Origin: Rhodospirillaceae bacterium
Lineage (GTDB): Bacteria; Pseudomonadota; Alphaproteobacteria; Rhodospirillales; Rhodospirillaceae
Assembly (NCBI GenBank): GCA_029245025.1
Contig: JAQWQC010000028.1
Location: forward strand, 1 to 64,000
Reading direction: 5' to 3'
Length of the DNA stretch: 64,000 bases
Positions 9,150-19,407 of this stretch are shown piece after piece. Both the position numbers and the translations under genes were made by a program. The notes beneath the pieces are model-generated. The model had not been told where the DNA came from. It saw only the letters and a list, made by a program, of their open reading frames with translations, and searched no databases. Each line of letters opens with the position of its first letter. Positions within the stretch are counted from its first letter, which is position 1.

Positions 9150-11087
9150 GTGAATATTAGCCGAAATTTAGTTCTCTGGATCATTATCCTGGTTTTGATT
9201 GTTGCCCTGTTTAATCTTTTTCAGGCGCCGACGTCACGCACCCAAAGCCGCGAGATGTCCTTCACCGAATTTATGGCCTCGGTTGAGGGGAACGAGATCA
9301 ACAGCGTTACCATTCAAGGCAACAATATTTCTGGCAATACCCGCGACGGAACGGAATTCCGCACCTACGCTCCCGAAGACCCGTCTCTTGTTCCATCGCT
9401 TCGATCCAACGGGGTCGACATAAAAGCGGTGCCAAAGTCAGACGGAGAAACAACGCTGTGGAGCATCCTTATCTCTTGGTTCCCCATGCTGCTTTTAATT
9501 GGCGTATGGATTTTCTTTATGCGTCAAATGCAGGGCGGTGGCGGCAAGGCAATGGGTTTCGGAAAATCCCGAGCGAAGCTGCTGACTGAAAAGCAAGGCC
9601 GCGTCACTTTTGAGGATGTGGCAGGGATCGATGAAGCGAAACAGGAACTAGAATAAGTTGTCGAATTTCTTAGAGATCCAGCAAAATTTCAACGGCTGGG
9701 CGGCAAAATTCCAAAAGGTGTACTTTTAGTTGGCCCTCCTGGGACAGGTAAAACATTGCTGGCCCGGTCCATCGCTGGTGAAGCCAATGTTCCTTTCTTT
9801 ACTATTTCCGGTTCTGATTTCGTCGAAATGTTTGTTGGAGTTGGTGCAAGCCGTGTCCGCGATATGTTTGAGCAGGGTAAGAAGAATGCGCCCTGTATTA
9901 TTTTCATCGACGAAATAGATGCGGTTGGACGGCATCGTGGCGCTGGCTTGGGCGGCGGCAATGACGAACGTGAGCAAACACTGAATCAGTTATTGGTAGA
10001 AATGGATGGGTTTGAGGCTAACGAGGGCGTGATCCTTATAGCTGCGACGAACCGGCCCGACGTACTGGACCCGGCTCTGCTGCGGCCAGGCCGATTTGAT
10101 CGGCAAGTTGTTGTGCCCAATCCAGACATCATGGGCCGCGAAAAAATCCTCAAAGTGCATACTCGCAAAACGCCTATTTCACCCGATGTTGACTTAAAGG
10201 TGATTGCTAGAGGTACGCCGGGATTCTCTGGCGCTGATTTGGCAAACCTCGTCAATGAAGCCGCTTTGCTAGCTGCGCGCAAAGCGAAACGCGTCGTAAC
10301 TATGCATGAGTTTGAAGAAGCGAAAGACAAAGTCATGATGGGCGCAGAGCGCAGGTCCATGGTTATGACTGAAGATGAAAAGAAATTGACGGCGTATCAT
10401 GAGGCTGGGCATGCATTGATCATGATGCATGCAGAGGGCCATGAACCGCTGCACAAAGTAACGATTATTCCACGTGGTCGCGCCCTTGGCGTAACGATGT
10501 TCCTGCCTGAACGGGATAAGTACAGTCAGTCGCAAATGGAGCTGAAAGCCATGATTGCCAGTTTGTTTGGCGGTCGTGTGGCTGAGGAAATGATCTTTGG
10601 CGAAGAATACATTACCACTGGGGCATCGGACGATCTAAAGCGGGCGACGGACATTGCCAGGCGGATGGTTACTGAGTTCGGTTTCTCAGAAAAACTTGGG
10701 CCGTTACGTTACAACGCGGACCAAGAAGAGGTATTTCTTGGACATTCTGTTTCCCAGCAAAAGAATGTTTCAGATGCAACTGCGGAACTCATTGACCAAG
10801 AAGTGCGACGGTTTGTCGAAGAGGGTGAAAAGACCGCCCGTAACATTCTTGACGACCATAAGGATGATCTCGAAGTTGTTGCGAAAGGGCTTCTTGAGTA
10901 TGAAACCTTATCCCGTGAAGAGATTGATGCTTTGTTGCGCGGTGAAAGCATAGATAAGTCTGACAAGTCAACGAAACGTCCACGTCCACCGGGTCGGCGA
11001 ACATCTGTTCCGACGACGGACAGCGGTGGCGAAGAGCCAGACTCTGGTGGGCTGGGTCCAGAGCCGGAACCGCAACCTAACACGTGA
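9150..11087 (+). pseudogene. ftsH: ATP-dependent zinc metalloprotease FtsH, interrupted by an in-frame stop
   Basis: FtsH degrades membrane and regulatory proteins at the inner membrane. The reading frame from GTG 9150 to 11087 has a normal full length (645 codons) but contains TAA at 9654-9656 (codon 169). The 168-residue upstream part has two membrane helices (about 8-26 and 108-128) and runs to DEAKQELE. In the same frame, with no shift, the sequence continues [16 protein letters not shown]. Then come Walker A GPPGTGKT (195-202), the AAA+ core, the zinc motif HEAGH (417-421) and an acidic tail. Relatives have Glu at the stop position, so GAA to TAA explains it. The only obvious restart codon downstream is TTG 9756, which lies after Walker A and would not yield an ATPase. 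It may be a real lesion or a sequence error. Confidence 0.9.
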
Positions 11088-12223
11088 CGCAACCTGTCGC
11101 CGGACTGCCGCCGCCCAATTCCTTAAGCGATACAACCGGATCAAACTTGTATTGTATCCCTCGAGCTTTCGCGTCGGGTGATACGGCTGCATCCTTAATA
11201 GAAAATGGCTATGCGTTACCGTTGCTTGGTAATGACTTAGCGTTTGCGGCGGTGGAACTCATAGTTCGTAAGAATGGGACTGCAAAAAGAGTCGCCGCGT
11301 CTGTTACGGCATTCGATCCATGGCGTCATGTTCTTCCTTGTCATGCGAAAGAGCGAGTAGCGACATTGCTCGATGCGATGTCGAGACCACGACAACCTTT
11401 TGCCGGTTTTGCATCTGGTAAGCAGGCCATCATGGGTGTGGTTAATGTAACGCCCGATAGCTTTTCTGACGGTGGTGATCACTTGATGCCTGACAAGGCA
11501 ATTGAGCATGCCATATTATTGGCAGAAGCTGGGGCAGATATCCTTGATGTAGGGGGAGAGTCCACGCGCCCTGGTGCACAGCGTGTTGATGCAGATACTG
11601 AACAGCAACGGGTCGTTCCGGTGATTACCGCTTTAGCGGAGAGGGGTTTGTTGGTGTCGATTGACACGCGCAATGCTTCAACAATGTCTGCCGCTCTTTC
11701 AGCCGGGGCGAGAATCATCAACGATGTCACGGCTCTGTCCAGCGACCCAAATGCTGTGAAGGTCGCAGTTGAGCATGAGGCAGATGTCATTCTCATGCAT
11801 ATGCAAGGTGAACCTCAAACCATGCAGAAATCACCAAACTATGATGACGCCGTCGCTGATGTATTCGATTATTTGTCAAACCGCGTTGAGAGCTGCCTTA
11901 AATCCGGAATTAAAATTGAATCCATTTGTGTCGATCCCGGAATTGGGTTTGGGAAGACCGATCGTCACAACATGGAGATCATCAACTCTTTAGCTGCTTT
12001 CCATGGCATCGGATGTGCCCTGATGTTTGGCGCATCCCGAAAGAGTTTTATTGGCCGTTTGGCCGATGAGAAGTATCCAAAAGCGCGGGGAGCAGGGTCC
12101 ATTTCTGCCGCGCTTGCGGCTGTAGCGCAGGGGGTGGGATTCTTGAGAGTGCATGACGTTGCTGATACCCGCCAAGCACTTCAGATTTGGCAGTATCAAG
12201 CCGGGAATGCCGAGATAACTTGA
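11084..12223 (+). CDS. folP: Dihydropteroate synthase FolP with N-terminal extension
   Basis: Joins p-aminobenzoate to the pterin diphosphate in folate synthesis and is the sulfonamide target. The TIM-barrel motifs are present: [46 protein letters not shown] and [11 protein letters not shown]. The catalytic core starts only at about residue 117 of 379. The first 115 residues form an extra segment with no motif I recognise, giving a protein about 100 residues longer than E. coli FolP. The start overlaps the ftsH stop by 4 bases. Confidence 0.94.
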   Translation: MTQPVAGLPPPNSLSDTTGSNLYCIPRAFASGDTAASLIENGYALPLLGNDLAFAAVELIVRKNGTAKRVAASVTAFDPWRHVLPCHAKERVATLLDAMSRPRQPFAGFASGKQAIMGVVNVTPDSFSDGGDHLMPDKAIEHAILLAEAGADILDVGGESTRPGAQRVDADTEQQRVVPVITALAERGLLVSIDTRNASTMSAALSAGARIINDVTALSSDPNAVKVAVEHEADVILMHMQGEPQTMQKSPNYDDAVADVFDYLSNRVESCLKSGIKIESICVDPGIGFGKTDRHNMEIINSLAAFHGIGCALMFGASRKSFIGRLADEKYPKARGAGSISAALAAVAQGVGFLRVHDVADTRQALQIWQYQAGNAEIT

Positions 12224-12297
12224 TTGAACCGGGCCCATAGGCCATGAAAAGCCTATAATCTTAGTCCGGTATTAGAAAAGTGGGGAGGGTCGGCACA

Positions 12298-13665
12298 ATG
12301 ACAGTGAATAAACTGTTCGGGACCGATGGTGTGCGGGGTACCGCAAACCAGGACCCCATGACGGCCGATATGGCTCTCACGCTTGGTATGGCGGCTGGGC
12401 GCAAGTTTACCCGTGGCGATCATCGGCACACCGTTGTCATAGGCAAGGACACTCGGCTATCGGGTTATATGCTTGAGCCAGCATTAACAGCCGGGTTTAT
12501 CTCGGTCGGTATGGATGTAATTTTAGTTGGTCCGATTCCTACTCCAGGTATAGCAATGCTTACGCGTTCATTGCGTTGCGATATCGGGGTTATGCTTTCT
12601 GCTTCACACAATGCTTTTGAGGATAACGGAATTAAACTTTTCGGCCCCGATGGTTTTAAGCTCTCCGACGAAATCGAGGCCGAAATTGAATCTCTCATGG
12701 CGAACGGCACGGAAAGCCTTCGTGCCGGTGCAAGTGAATTAGGGCGAGCACAAAGACTTGATAATGGCACTGGTGCTGTTCGCTATATCGAGTTCGTAAA
12801 AAACACGTTCCCCCGCAAACTTCGTCTGAACGGCCTAAAGATCGTCGTCGATTGTGCTCATGGTGCCGCTTACAAAGTGGCACCCGCAGTGTTGTGGGAA
12901 CTGGGGGCGGACGTTGTGCCTCTCGGCGTTGATCCAAACGGCTTCAACATCAACAAAGACTGCGGATCACTTCATCCAGAGCACATGGCTAAAAAAGTTA
13001 AAGAGGCCGGAGCAGATTTTGGTATGGCTCTGGACGGGGATGCTGATCGGATCGTCGTTTGTGATGACCTTGGGAATATTATTGATGGCGACCAAATCTT
13101 AGCGGCGATAGCGCATCGCTGGCAGAAATCTGGTGAACTTGAGGGCAATAGCGTCGTTTCAACCGTTATGAGCAATCTGGGGCTCGAAAGGTATTTAAAA
13201 AGCCTCGGTCTAGATTTACAGCGAACCCAAGTCGGGGATCGGTATGTGTCTGCTAGGATGGAAGAGGGTGGCTTCAATCTTGGTGGTGAACAGTCTGGTC
13301 ACATCATTTTAGGGCGCCACGCCACAACAGGAGACGGATTGATGGCCGGATTACAATTGCTGGCAGCTCTCGTAGAGAGTGGTAAGCCTGCCAGTGCGCT
13401 GCTGCACTCGTTCGAGCCTGTTCCGCAGTTACTTAAAAATGTGCGATTCAACGAAGCGACAAGCGCACAAGATTTGCTTGAGCATTCATCTGTAAAAGAC
13501 GCAATTGCTGACGCTGAGGCGCGGTTAAATTCTTCTGGGCGGCTGCTTATCCGTAAATCAGGAACCGAACCGCTAATCCGAGTTATGGCAGAGGGAGACG
13601 ATGCCGCTGAGGTGCAATCTGTTGTGGAGGGTGTTGTAGCGATTCTTGAAGCAGCTGCGGCATAG
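12298..13665 (+). CDS. glmM: Phosphoglucosamine mutase GlmM
   Basis: Converts glucosamine-6-phosphate to glucosamine-1-phosphate for UDP-GlcNAc, hence peptidoglycan and LPS. ATG 12298 is chosen because GGGGAGGG sits eight bases upstream and the protein then opens [14 protein letters not shown] like the family; a GTG at 12280 is in frame but less likely. The active-site phosphoserine loop [15 protein letters not shown], the metal-binding DGDADR and the sugar-binding GEQSGH are intact, as is the C-terminal [12 protein letters not shown]. It follows folP, as in E. coli. Confidence 0.97.
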   Translation: MTVNKLFGTDGVRGTANQDPMTADMALTLGMAAGRKFTRGDHRHTVVIGKDTRLSGYMLEPALTAGFISVGMDVILVGPIPTPGIAMLTRSLRCDIGVMLSASHNAFEDNGIKLFGPDGFKLSDEIEAEIESLMANGTESLRAGASELGRAQRLDNGTGAVRYIEFVKNTFPRKLRLNGLKIVVDCAHGAAYKVAPAVLWELGADVVPLGVDPNGFNINKDCGSLHPEHMAKKVKEAGADFGMALDGDADRIVVCDDLGNIIDGDQILAAIAHRWQKSGELEGNSVVSTVMSNLGLERYLKSLGLDLQRTQVGDRYVSARMEEGGFNLGGEQSGHIILGRHATTGDGLMAGLQLLAALVESGKPASALLHSFEPVPQLLKNVRFNEATSAQDLLEHSSVKDAIADAEARLNSSGRLLIRKSGTEPLIRVMAEGDDAAEVQSVVEGVVAILEAAAA

Positions 13666-13685
13666 CGGCTGGGAGTGCTATTGTC

Positions 13686-14525
13686 ATGTCAGCGCTAGAG
13701 CTTCGCGGGCGAGTTCTTGTTGTCGCAGGGTCTGACTCAGGTGGTGGTGCCGGTATACAGGCGGATATAAAAACCGTTACGGCTCTAGGTGGGTATGCAG
13801 CAACCGCCATAACCGCAATTACTGACCAAAACACAAAAGGTGTACACGGAGTTCAGCCGGTAGCGCCGCAATTTGTGTCCTCCCAGATAGAATCAATCCT
13901 GACAGATATTGGTGCTGATATCACAAAGACAGGGATGCTGGGATCTGGTGAAGTTATTAATGCAATTGCGGCGGCGCTAGACAAATGGGGACTAAATATT
14001 CCACGTGTTGTTGACCCGGTTATGGTTGCAAAAGGCGGGCATTCACTTATCACTGACGACGCCGTCGCTTTTCTGAAAAATAGACTCGTATCAGGCGCTA
14101 CTGTCGTCACTCCGAATTTGCCTGAAGCAGAGGTGCTAACGGGTCTAAAGGTCAAGACGGTCGCTGATATGGAGGCGGCTGCAAGTCATCTGCAGAAACT
14201 GGGCGCGCAAGCTGTTCTTTTAAAGGGTGGTCACCTTGAGGGAGATCACATTGTCGACATGCTAATTACCGAGGATCAAATTCAGACTTTCGAAAGCTCA
14301 CGAATTCATTCCACCTCAACGCATGGCACTGGGTGTACGTTGGCTTCGGGGATTGCAACCAGTTTGGCTCAGGGCTTATCGCTTGTTGATTCTGTTGAGC
14401 GTGCAAGGAATTTCGTAATCACCGCAATCGAGACTGCACCAGGATTAGGTAAAGGACATGGTCCCCTCAATCATGGGCATACTATGAGACCTGTCCTGAG
14501 GAAAGAGATAGTGAGACCTATTTAG
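13686..14525 (+). CDS. thiD: Hydroxymethylpyrimidine (phosphate) kinase ThiD
   Basis: Phosphorylates HMP and HMP-phosphate in thiamine synthesis. This ribokinase-family protein of 279 residues has GSDSGGGAGIQADIKT near the N-terminus, the DPVMVAKGGH segment, and the anion-hole/catalytic motif STHGTGCTLASGIA. No other thi gene and no TPP riboswitch is next to it; the 20-base gap after glmM leaves no room for one. The following transporter gene starts at the next base after its stop. Confidence 0.94.
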   Translation: MSALELRGRVLVVAGSDSGGGAGIQADIKTVTALGGYAATAITAITDQNTKGVHGVQPVAPQFVSSQIESILTDIGADITKTGMLGSGEVINAIAAALDKWGLNIPRVVDPVMVAKGGHSLITDDAVAFLKNRLVSGATVVTPNLPEAEVLTGLKVKTVADMEAAASHLQKLGAQAVLLKGGHLEGDHIVDMLITEDQIQTFESSRIHSTSTHGTGCTLASGIATSLAQGLSLVDSVERARNFVITAIETAPGLGKGHGPLNHGHTMRPVLRKEIVRPI

Positions 14526-16403
14526 ATGGCTGGCTTTGAGACGACCATGCAGATGTGGGCCGTTCTTGGTCTCGCGGTCATGCTGCTGACACTCTACGTG
14601 ACCCAGTGGCTGTCCTTGGAAGCCAGTTCTCTTCTGGTTCTGACGATTTTACTTCTGTTTTTTCAGATCGTTCCGCTGACTGGAACGTATGACGTAAACC
14701 TTCTCAATGCAGAGGTTTTGCTCGGGGGATTCTCAAACCCTGCTTTAATCGCCGTTATGGCTCTCTTGGTCGTGGGTGAGGGGATTGTAAGAACCGGGGC
14801 CCTTGAAAGCTTGGGTAGCGTGATTAGCCGAACGCGGTTGCCCAATATTCTGCTGTTGGCCTTGGTGCTTGTGCTCGTGGGGATCTTATCGGCATTCCTC
14901 AACAACACGCCTATTGTTCTAATTTTTATCCCCATTCTGCAGTCGATTGCTCAAAAGTCTGGATTGTCAGCCAGCCGTACAATGTTGCCGCTTTCCTATG
15001 CGGCGATACTTGGCGGTATGACCACGCTTGTTGGTTCGAGCACCAATCTGTTGATTTCCAGTTCAATGAGCCAACAAGGGCTGCGACCCCTTACGTTTTT
15101 TGAGATCACCCCTTTAGGTTTGATGCTCGCAGGTATTGCTATTTTCTACGTCTTGTTTGTGCTTCCACTCATCATGCCCGAGCGTAAGGGTGCGTCGTCT
15201 AATGTTTCTGGAGGACGCCACTACATCTCGCAGTTTGTGGTGCCAGCTGACTCTGGGCTCATGGGAGAGTCGGCTTTAGCAGGGGCTTTTAAGTCGTTGC
15301 CTGGTTTAACCGTCAGGAAAATATTTCGACGGGATAAAGCCATTCTTCCTCCTTTTGATGACTATAACATCCATGCTGGCGATACGTTTGTCGTTGCAGC
15401 AACGCGGCAATCTCTTACTAAAATCGTAAGTAGGCACCATGGTATCTTCCATCCACCTTTGCCCTACGGGCTGGATTTACAAGAAACCCGGGTCAAGGAA
15501 TACGAGGAAGCCGCTGAAGAGAATCAGGAGGAATCACCCAAAGATTTCGACACGGTGTTGGTAGAAGCGATGATTACCCCAACCTCAAGAATGGTTGGGC
15601 TGACGTTAGAACAATTCGAGTTACAGCAAAGCCAGCGGGCAATTTTTCTTGGTATACAAAGACGCGCCCAAATGACGGCGGCTCGAATGACAAATATTCG
15701 GCTGCAATCTGGTGACGTATTGCTGTTGAAGGGGCGTCCGGATCGCCTTGAAGCCATGAGACCTGAGCGCGACGTCGTGTTGATATCGGGTACCAGGGAT
15801 ATTATCCCCAATCGAACGCATGCCAGACGTGCTGTTGCAATCTTTGGTTTGTCGATTGGCTGTGCCGCTCTAGGGGTCGTCAGTATTACAACCGCCGCCA
15901 TAGCAGCTGCGACGGCAATGATACTTGCTGGCTGTATGAATTTACGTCAGGCTGGACGTGCTATCGACCGCACGATTTACCTGCTGGTTGGTACTTCGTT
16001 GGCTTTGGGAACGGCGATGACCGCGACAGGCGGGGCTGCATACCTTGCCAATGTCATTGTGGGCCTATTTGGCTCAGCATCACCCCCAGTTCTGCTGTCG
16101 GTATTCTTTCTGGTGGTGGCGTTGTTTACGAACGTCTTGAGCAATAACGCTTGTGCAGTTCTATTCACGCCGATCGGCGTAGGTTTGGCGGCCAATCTGG
16201 GGATCGATCCGAGGTTATTTGCGATCACGTGCCTGTTTGCTTGCAACTGTTCGTTTGCGACTCCAATGGGGTATCAGACCAACCTTCTTGTTATGGGACC
16301 GGGGCAGTATCAGTTCAGTGATTTTGTCCGAGGGGGTTTGCCCCTCGTTTTCGTGGTTTGGCTTGCTTTTTCCTTGATCGCACCATGGTTTTGGGGACTT
16401 TGA
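14526..16403 (+). CDS. SLC13/DASS-type permease with RCK-C (TrkA-C) domains
   Basis: A 625-residue inner-membrane transporter. It has about five or six hydrophobic helices, then a soluble middle part (about residues 220-415), then another set of helices. The family signature SSTNLLISSSM lies in the first half, with a mirrored NNTPIVLIFIP/SNNACAVLFTP pair. The soluble part has two TrkA-C-like segments (GDTFVVAATRQSLTKI and GDVLLLKGRPDRLEAM). These features fit sodium-coupled divalent anion or dicarboxylate/sulfate transporters, but the substrate cannot be read from sequence. It abuts thiD with no gap, so the two are probably co-transcribed. Confidence 0.85.
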   Translation: MAGFETTMQMWAVLGLAVMLLTLYVTQWLSLEASSLLVLTILLLFFQIVPLTGTYDVNLLNAEVLLGGFSNPALIAVMALLVVGEGIVRTGALESLGSVISRTRLPNILLLALVLVLVGILSAFLNNTPIVLIFIPILQSIAQKSGLSASRTMLPLSYAAILGGMTTLVGSSTNLLISSSMSQQGLRPLTFFEITPLGLMLAGIAIFYVLFVLPLIMPERKGASSNVSGGRHYISQFVVPADSGLMGESALAGAFKSLPGLTVRKIFRRDKAILPPFDDYNIHAGDTFVVAATRQSLTKIVSRHHGIFHPPLPYGLDLQETRVKEYEEAAEENQEESPKDFDTVLVEAMITPTSRMVGLTLEQFELQQSQRAIFLGIQRRAQMTAARMTNIRLQSGDVLLLKGRPDRLEAMRPERDVVLISGTRDIIPNRTHARRAVAIFGLSIGCAALGVVSITTAAIAAATAMILAGCMNLRQAGRAIDRTIYLLVGTSLALGTAMTATGGAAYLANVIVGLFGSASPPVLLSVFFLVVALFTNVLSNNACAVLFTPIGVGLAANLGIDPRLFAITCLFACNCSFATPMGYQTNLLVMGPGQYQFSDFVRGGLPLVFVVWLAFSLIAPWFWGL

Positions 16404-16421
16404 AAATTCGCTAAGGGCGCG

Positions 16422-16450
16422 TTGACGCACTCCCATGCCATACGTAGTAT
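16422..16450 (+). promoter_or_regulatory. Sigma-70-type promoter for serC-serA
   Basis: TTGACG (16422-16427), 17-base spacer, TAGTAT (16445-16450). Transcription would start near 16457, leaving a leader of about 75 bases before the serC ATG at 16534. It lies in the only gap between the transporter gene and serC. Confidence 0.6.
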
Positions 16451-16456
16451 CCGCGC

Positions 16457-16533
16457 CCGTTCCTCCAGTTGACCAGGTCTTGGTGTACTGGCTAAACCCA
16501 CCCGTTTGTCTGTCTTAGGAAGGCCACGCATCC
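16457..16533 (+). promoter_or_regulatory. Structured serC leader, candidate serC RNA motif
   Basis: The leader folds into a two-part hairpin. CCAGT (16465-16469) pairs with ACTGG (16487-16491), and inside it ACCA (16472-16475) pairs with TGGT (16481-16484) around a five-base loop, separated by a 2x2 internal loop. A conserved cis-regulatory RNA called the serC motif is known upstream of serC-serA operons in alphaproteobacteria. Location, size and structure here fit that class. I identify it by position and folding, not by covariance search. AGGAAGG serves as the serC ribosome site. Confidence 0.55.
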
Positions 16534-17703
16534 ATGACTATTGCTGCGAAGCCAAATACGCGCCCCAAAAACCCCAACTTTTCCTCTGGCCCATGCGCGA
16601 AACGACCAGGCTGGCGTGTGTCTGCGTTGTCAGGCGCTCTGGTTGGAAGGTCACACCGGGCAAAACCTGCAAAGTTACGCATTCAAGAGGTTTCTGATCG
16701 GTCTCGGGCTATCCTTGGAATACCGGAGGATTACTACATTGGCATTGTTCCCGGCTCAGATACGGGCGCAATGGAAATGGCCATGTGGTCCATGCTTGGG
16801 GCTCGTGGTGTGGATATGCTAGCTTGGGAAAGTTTTGGTGATGGTTGGGTCACAGATGTTGTTAAACAGCTAAAACTTGAAGATGTCCGAACCCTGAAAG
16901 CGGATTACGGAGCGTTGCCTGACCTCAGTCAGGTTGATTTTGGCCGAGATGTGATCTTCACCTGGAACGGCACTACGTCTGGTGTACGGGTGCCGAACGG
17001 CGACTGGATACCGGGTGAACGCGAGGGGCTGACATTCTGTGACGCTACATCTGCGGTGTTTGCAATGGATCTGGCCTGGTCAAAACTCGATGTTATCACC
17101 TACTCGTGGCAAAAAGTGTTGGGCGGCGAGGCGCAACACGGGATGCTTATTCTGAGTCCCCGAGCGGTACAGCGTCTTGAAAGTTACACTCCACCCTGGC
17201 CAATGCCCAAGCTATTTCGGATGGCAAAAGGCGGTAAATTCAACGCGGACATCTTTTCAGGTGCGACCATCAACACGGTATCCATGCTTTGTGTGGAAGA
17301 TGCGATTGATGCATTGAAATGGGTCGAAGGCGAGGGAGGGCAAGGAGCCCTCATTCAACGCTCAGAGGCAAACTTATCGGCACTCGCCAATTGGGTTGAA
17401 AAAACAGAATGGGTTGAGTTCCTGGCGAAGGAAGACTCAACGCGGTCCTGTACTTCTATTTGCCTGACTATCGTGGCGGACTGGTTTACAGCTCTGGATG
17501 CGGGTGCACAAACGGCGGCGTCCAAGAAGATTGTGTCTTTGCTTGATACGGAAGGCGCAGCATTTGACGTAGGTGCGTATCGCGACGCTCCGCCAGGCCT
17601 CAGAATATGGGGCGGTGCTACAATTGAGACCGCCGATATTGAATCTCTTTGTCCGTGGCTCGAATGGGCGTACGGGCAAGTCATGGCAGAGCTTGTAGGA
17701 TAA
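16534..17703 (+). CDS. serC: Phosphoserine aminotransferase SerC
   Basis: PLP enzyme making 3-phosphoserine from phosphohydroxypyruvate and glutamate; in many bacteria it also acts in vitamin B6 synthesis. The 389-residue alphaproteobacterial form opens with [15 protein letters not shown]. The cofactor Lys is in [14 protein letters not shown], and the phosphate/substrate loop [17 protein letters not shown] is intact. It starts 83 bases after the promoter and is followed by serA after 4 bases, so the first two steps of serine synthesis are co-expressed. Confidence 0.96.
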   Translation: MTIAAKPNTRPKNPNFSSGPCAKRPGWRVSALSGALVGRSHRAKPAKLRIQEVSDRSRAILGIPEDYYIGIVPGSDTGAMEMAMWSMLGARGVDMLAWESFGDGWVTDVVKQLKLEDVRTLKADYGALPDLSQVDFGRDVIFTWNGTTSGVRVPNGDWIPGEREGLTFCDATSAVFAMDLAWSKLDVITYSWQKVLGGEAQHGMLILSPRAVQRLESYTPPWPMPKLFRMAKGGKFNADIFSGATINTVSMLCVEDAIDALKWVEGEGGQGALIQRSEANLSALANWVEKTEWVEFLAKEDSTRSCTSICLTIVADWFTALDAGAQTAASKKIVSLLDTEGAAFDVGAYRDAPPGLRIWGGATIETADIESLCPWLEWAYGQVMAELVG

Positions 17704-17707
17704 CGAA

Positions 17708-19285
17708 ATGCCAAAGGTACTAATTTCAGACAAATTGAGTGAGCAAGCCGCACAGGTTTTTAAGGATCGCGGTGTAGACGTTGATGTTAAGACGGGTATG
17801 ACCCCTGAAGAACTCATTGCTTGTATTGGTGAGTACGACGGCCTCGCGATTAGGTCTTCGACCAAAGTAACGCCCGAAGTATTGGCTGCTGCGACCAATC
17901 TTAAGGTCGTTGGTCGTGCTGGTATCGGTGTTGATAATGTCGACACACCGGCAGCGACGCAGACTGGTGTTGTGGTTATGAACACTCCATTCGGGAACGC
18001 AATCACAACCGCAGAACACGCTATTTCTATGATGATGGCGTTGGCGCGGCAGATTCCGCAGGCAAACGAGTCAACACATCAGGGTAAATGGGAAAAATCT
18101 CGTTTTATGGGCGTTGAATTGTATGGAAAGACACTCGGTCTTGTCGGTTGCGGTAACATAGGCTCTATCGTCGCCAATCGAGCTCTTGGCCTAAAGATGA
18201 AAGTTGTAGCATTTGATCCTTACCTCTCCGCGGATCGGGCGGTTGAGCTTGGCGTTGAGAAAGCTGAGTTGAATGATCTATTCGCTCGAGCTGATTTTAT
18301 CACCTTGCATACGCCACTCACCGACCAAACAAGAGGTCTGATCGACGCGGATGCGATAGGAACAATGAAAAAGGGTGTTCGCATCATCAACTGTGCCCGC
18401 GGAGGGTTGGTTGTTGAGGCGGATCTAAAGAAAGCTCTTGAGGAGGGGCATGTCGCTGGCGCTGCTTTTGATGTGTTTGAAAAAGAGCCAGCTAAAGATA
18501 ATATCTTGTTTGGCATGGAAAATGTCGTGTGCACGCCGCATTTGGGGGCCTCGACGTCTGAAGCGCAAGAGAACGTCGCCGTTCAAGTCGCCGAACAAAT
18601 ATCTGATTATTTAGTGTCTGGTGCTGTAACCAATGCTTTGAATATGGCTTCAGTGAGTGCTGAAGATGCTCCCCGATTAAAACCGTATCTAAAGCTGGCT
18701 GAGCAACTCGGGAGTTTCGCCGGTCAAATCACGCAGAGCAGCATTAGTAAGATATCAATTGCGTATTCTGGAGCGGTGGCTGAGCTCAATACGCGACCAC
18801 TCTCCGCGATCGCAATCCAAGGTTTGCTATCACCGTTGATGGAAAGCGTAAATATGGTGAATGCGCCCGTAATTGCCCGTGAGCGCGATATCGAAATTAG
18901 CGAAGTTAAGAAGGACGAGAGTGATCGCTACCACACATTAATCTCTCTAACAGTCACCACGGAACGACAGACGCGAACCATATCTGGAACCTTGTTTGGC
19001 GATAGCCTGCCAAGACTGGTTGATGTAAATGGTATCAATTTGGAAGCTGAGGTCGGCCCTCATATGCTCTATGTCATTAATGATGATAAGCCTGGTTTTA
19101 TTGGAGACTTAGGTACGGCGCTGGGCGATGCCGGGGTTAATATCGCGTCGTTTCATTTGGGCCGGCCCACTAAAGGTAGTGATGCTATCGCTTTATTACA
19201 GCTCGACCAGGAAATTGACGATTCCTTGCTAGCTAAGGTGCGTGACCTGCCTCAGGTGCAACAGGCCCAAACGTTGGTTTTCTAG
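17708..19285 (+). CDS. serA: D-3-phosphoglycerate dehydrogenase SerA (long form)
   Basis: First step of serine synthesis: oxidises 3-phosphoglycerate with NAD. The Rossmann motif GLVGCGNIGSIVANRALGL and the catalytic triad segments NCARGGLV (Arg), FEKEP (Glu) and PHLGAST (His) are intact. At 525 residues it is the long type, with an intervening domain (about 320-450) and a C-terminal ACT domain (from about 452, MLYVINDDKPGFIGDLG). Serine feedback inhibition is typical of ACT-containing forms and is inferred here. Confidence 0.97.
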   Translation: MPKVLISDKLSEQAAQVFKDRGVDVDVKTGMTPEELIACIGEYDGLAIRSSTKVTPEVLAAATNLKVVGRAGIGVDNVDTPAATQTGVVVMNTPFGNAITTAEHAISMMMALARQIPQANESTHQGKWEKSRFMGVELYGKTLGLVGCGNIGSIVANRALGLKMKVVAFDPYLSADRAVELGVEKAELNDLFARADFITLHTPLTDQTRGLIDADAIGTMKKGVRIINCARGGLVVEADLKKALEEGHVAGAAFDVFEKEPAKDNILFGMENVVCTPHLGASTSEAQENVAVQVAEQISDYLVSGAVTNALNMASVSAEDAPRLKPYLKLAEQLGSFAGQITQSSISKISIAYSGAVAELNTRPLSAIAIQGLLSPLMESVNMVNAPVIARERDIEISEVKKDESDRYHTLISLTVTTERQTRTISGTLFGDSLPRLVDVNGINLEAEVGPHMLYVINDDKPGFIGDLGTALGDAGVNIASFHLGRPTKGSDAIALLQLDQEIDDSLLAKVRDLPQVQQAQTLVF

Positions 19286-19407
19286 GTCATTTTGGGAATT
19301 TCCATTGCCCTGATCCGGCTAGGCCGGTAGAACTCGGAGAAAGAATTAATGGGGCTATCTCCCCTCACATTTCTACGACGTTCAAATTCCACTCAGGCCT
19401 GAAAGTC

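Noticed and set aside
9150-11087. Genetic recoding of TAA as a sense codon in ftsH
   Set aside because: TAA ends tolQ, pal, tolA, hupB and other genes at the expected length, so it is a normal stop in this genome.
12237-12260. Perfect TATAAT with a small hairpin before glmM as a promoter
   Set aside because: No -35 element at the right distance; folP and glmM are likely read together.
17437-18006. 189-codon antisense frame across serC-serA
   Set aside because: It overlaps two firmly identified genes and is a shadow of their codon pattern.
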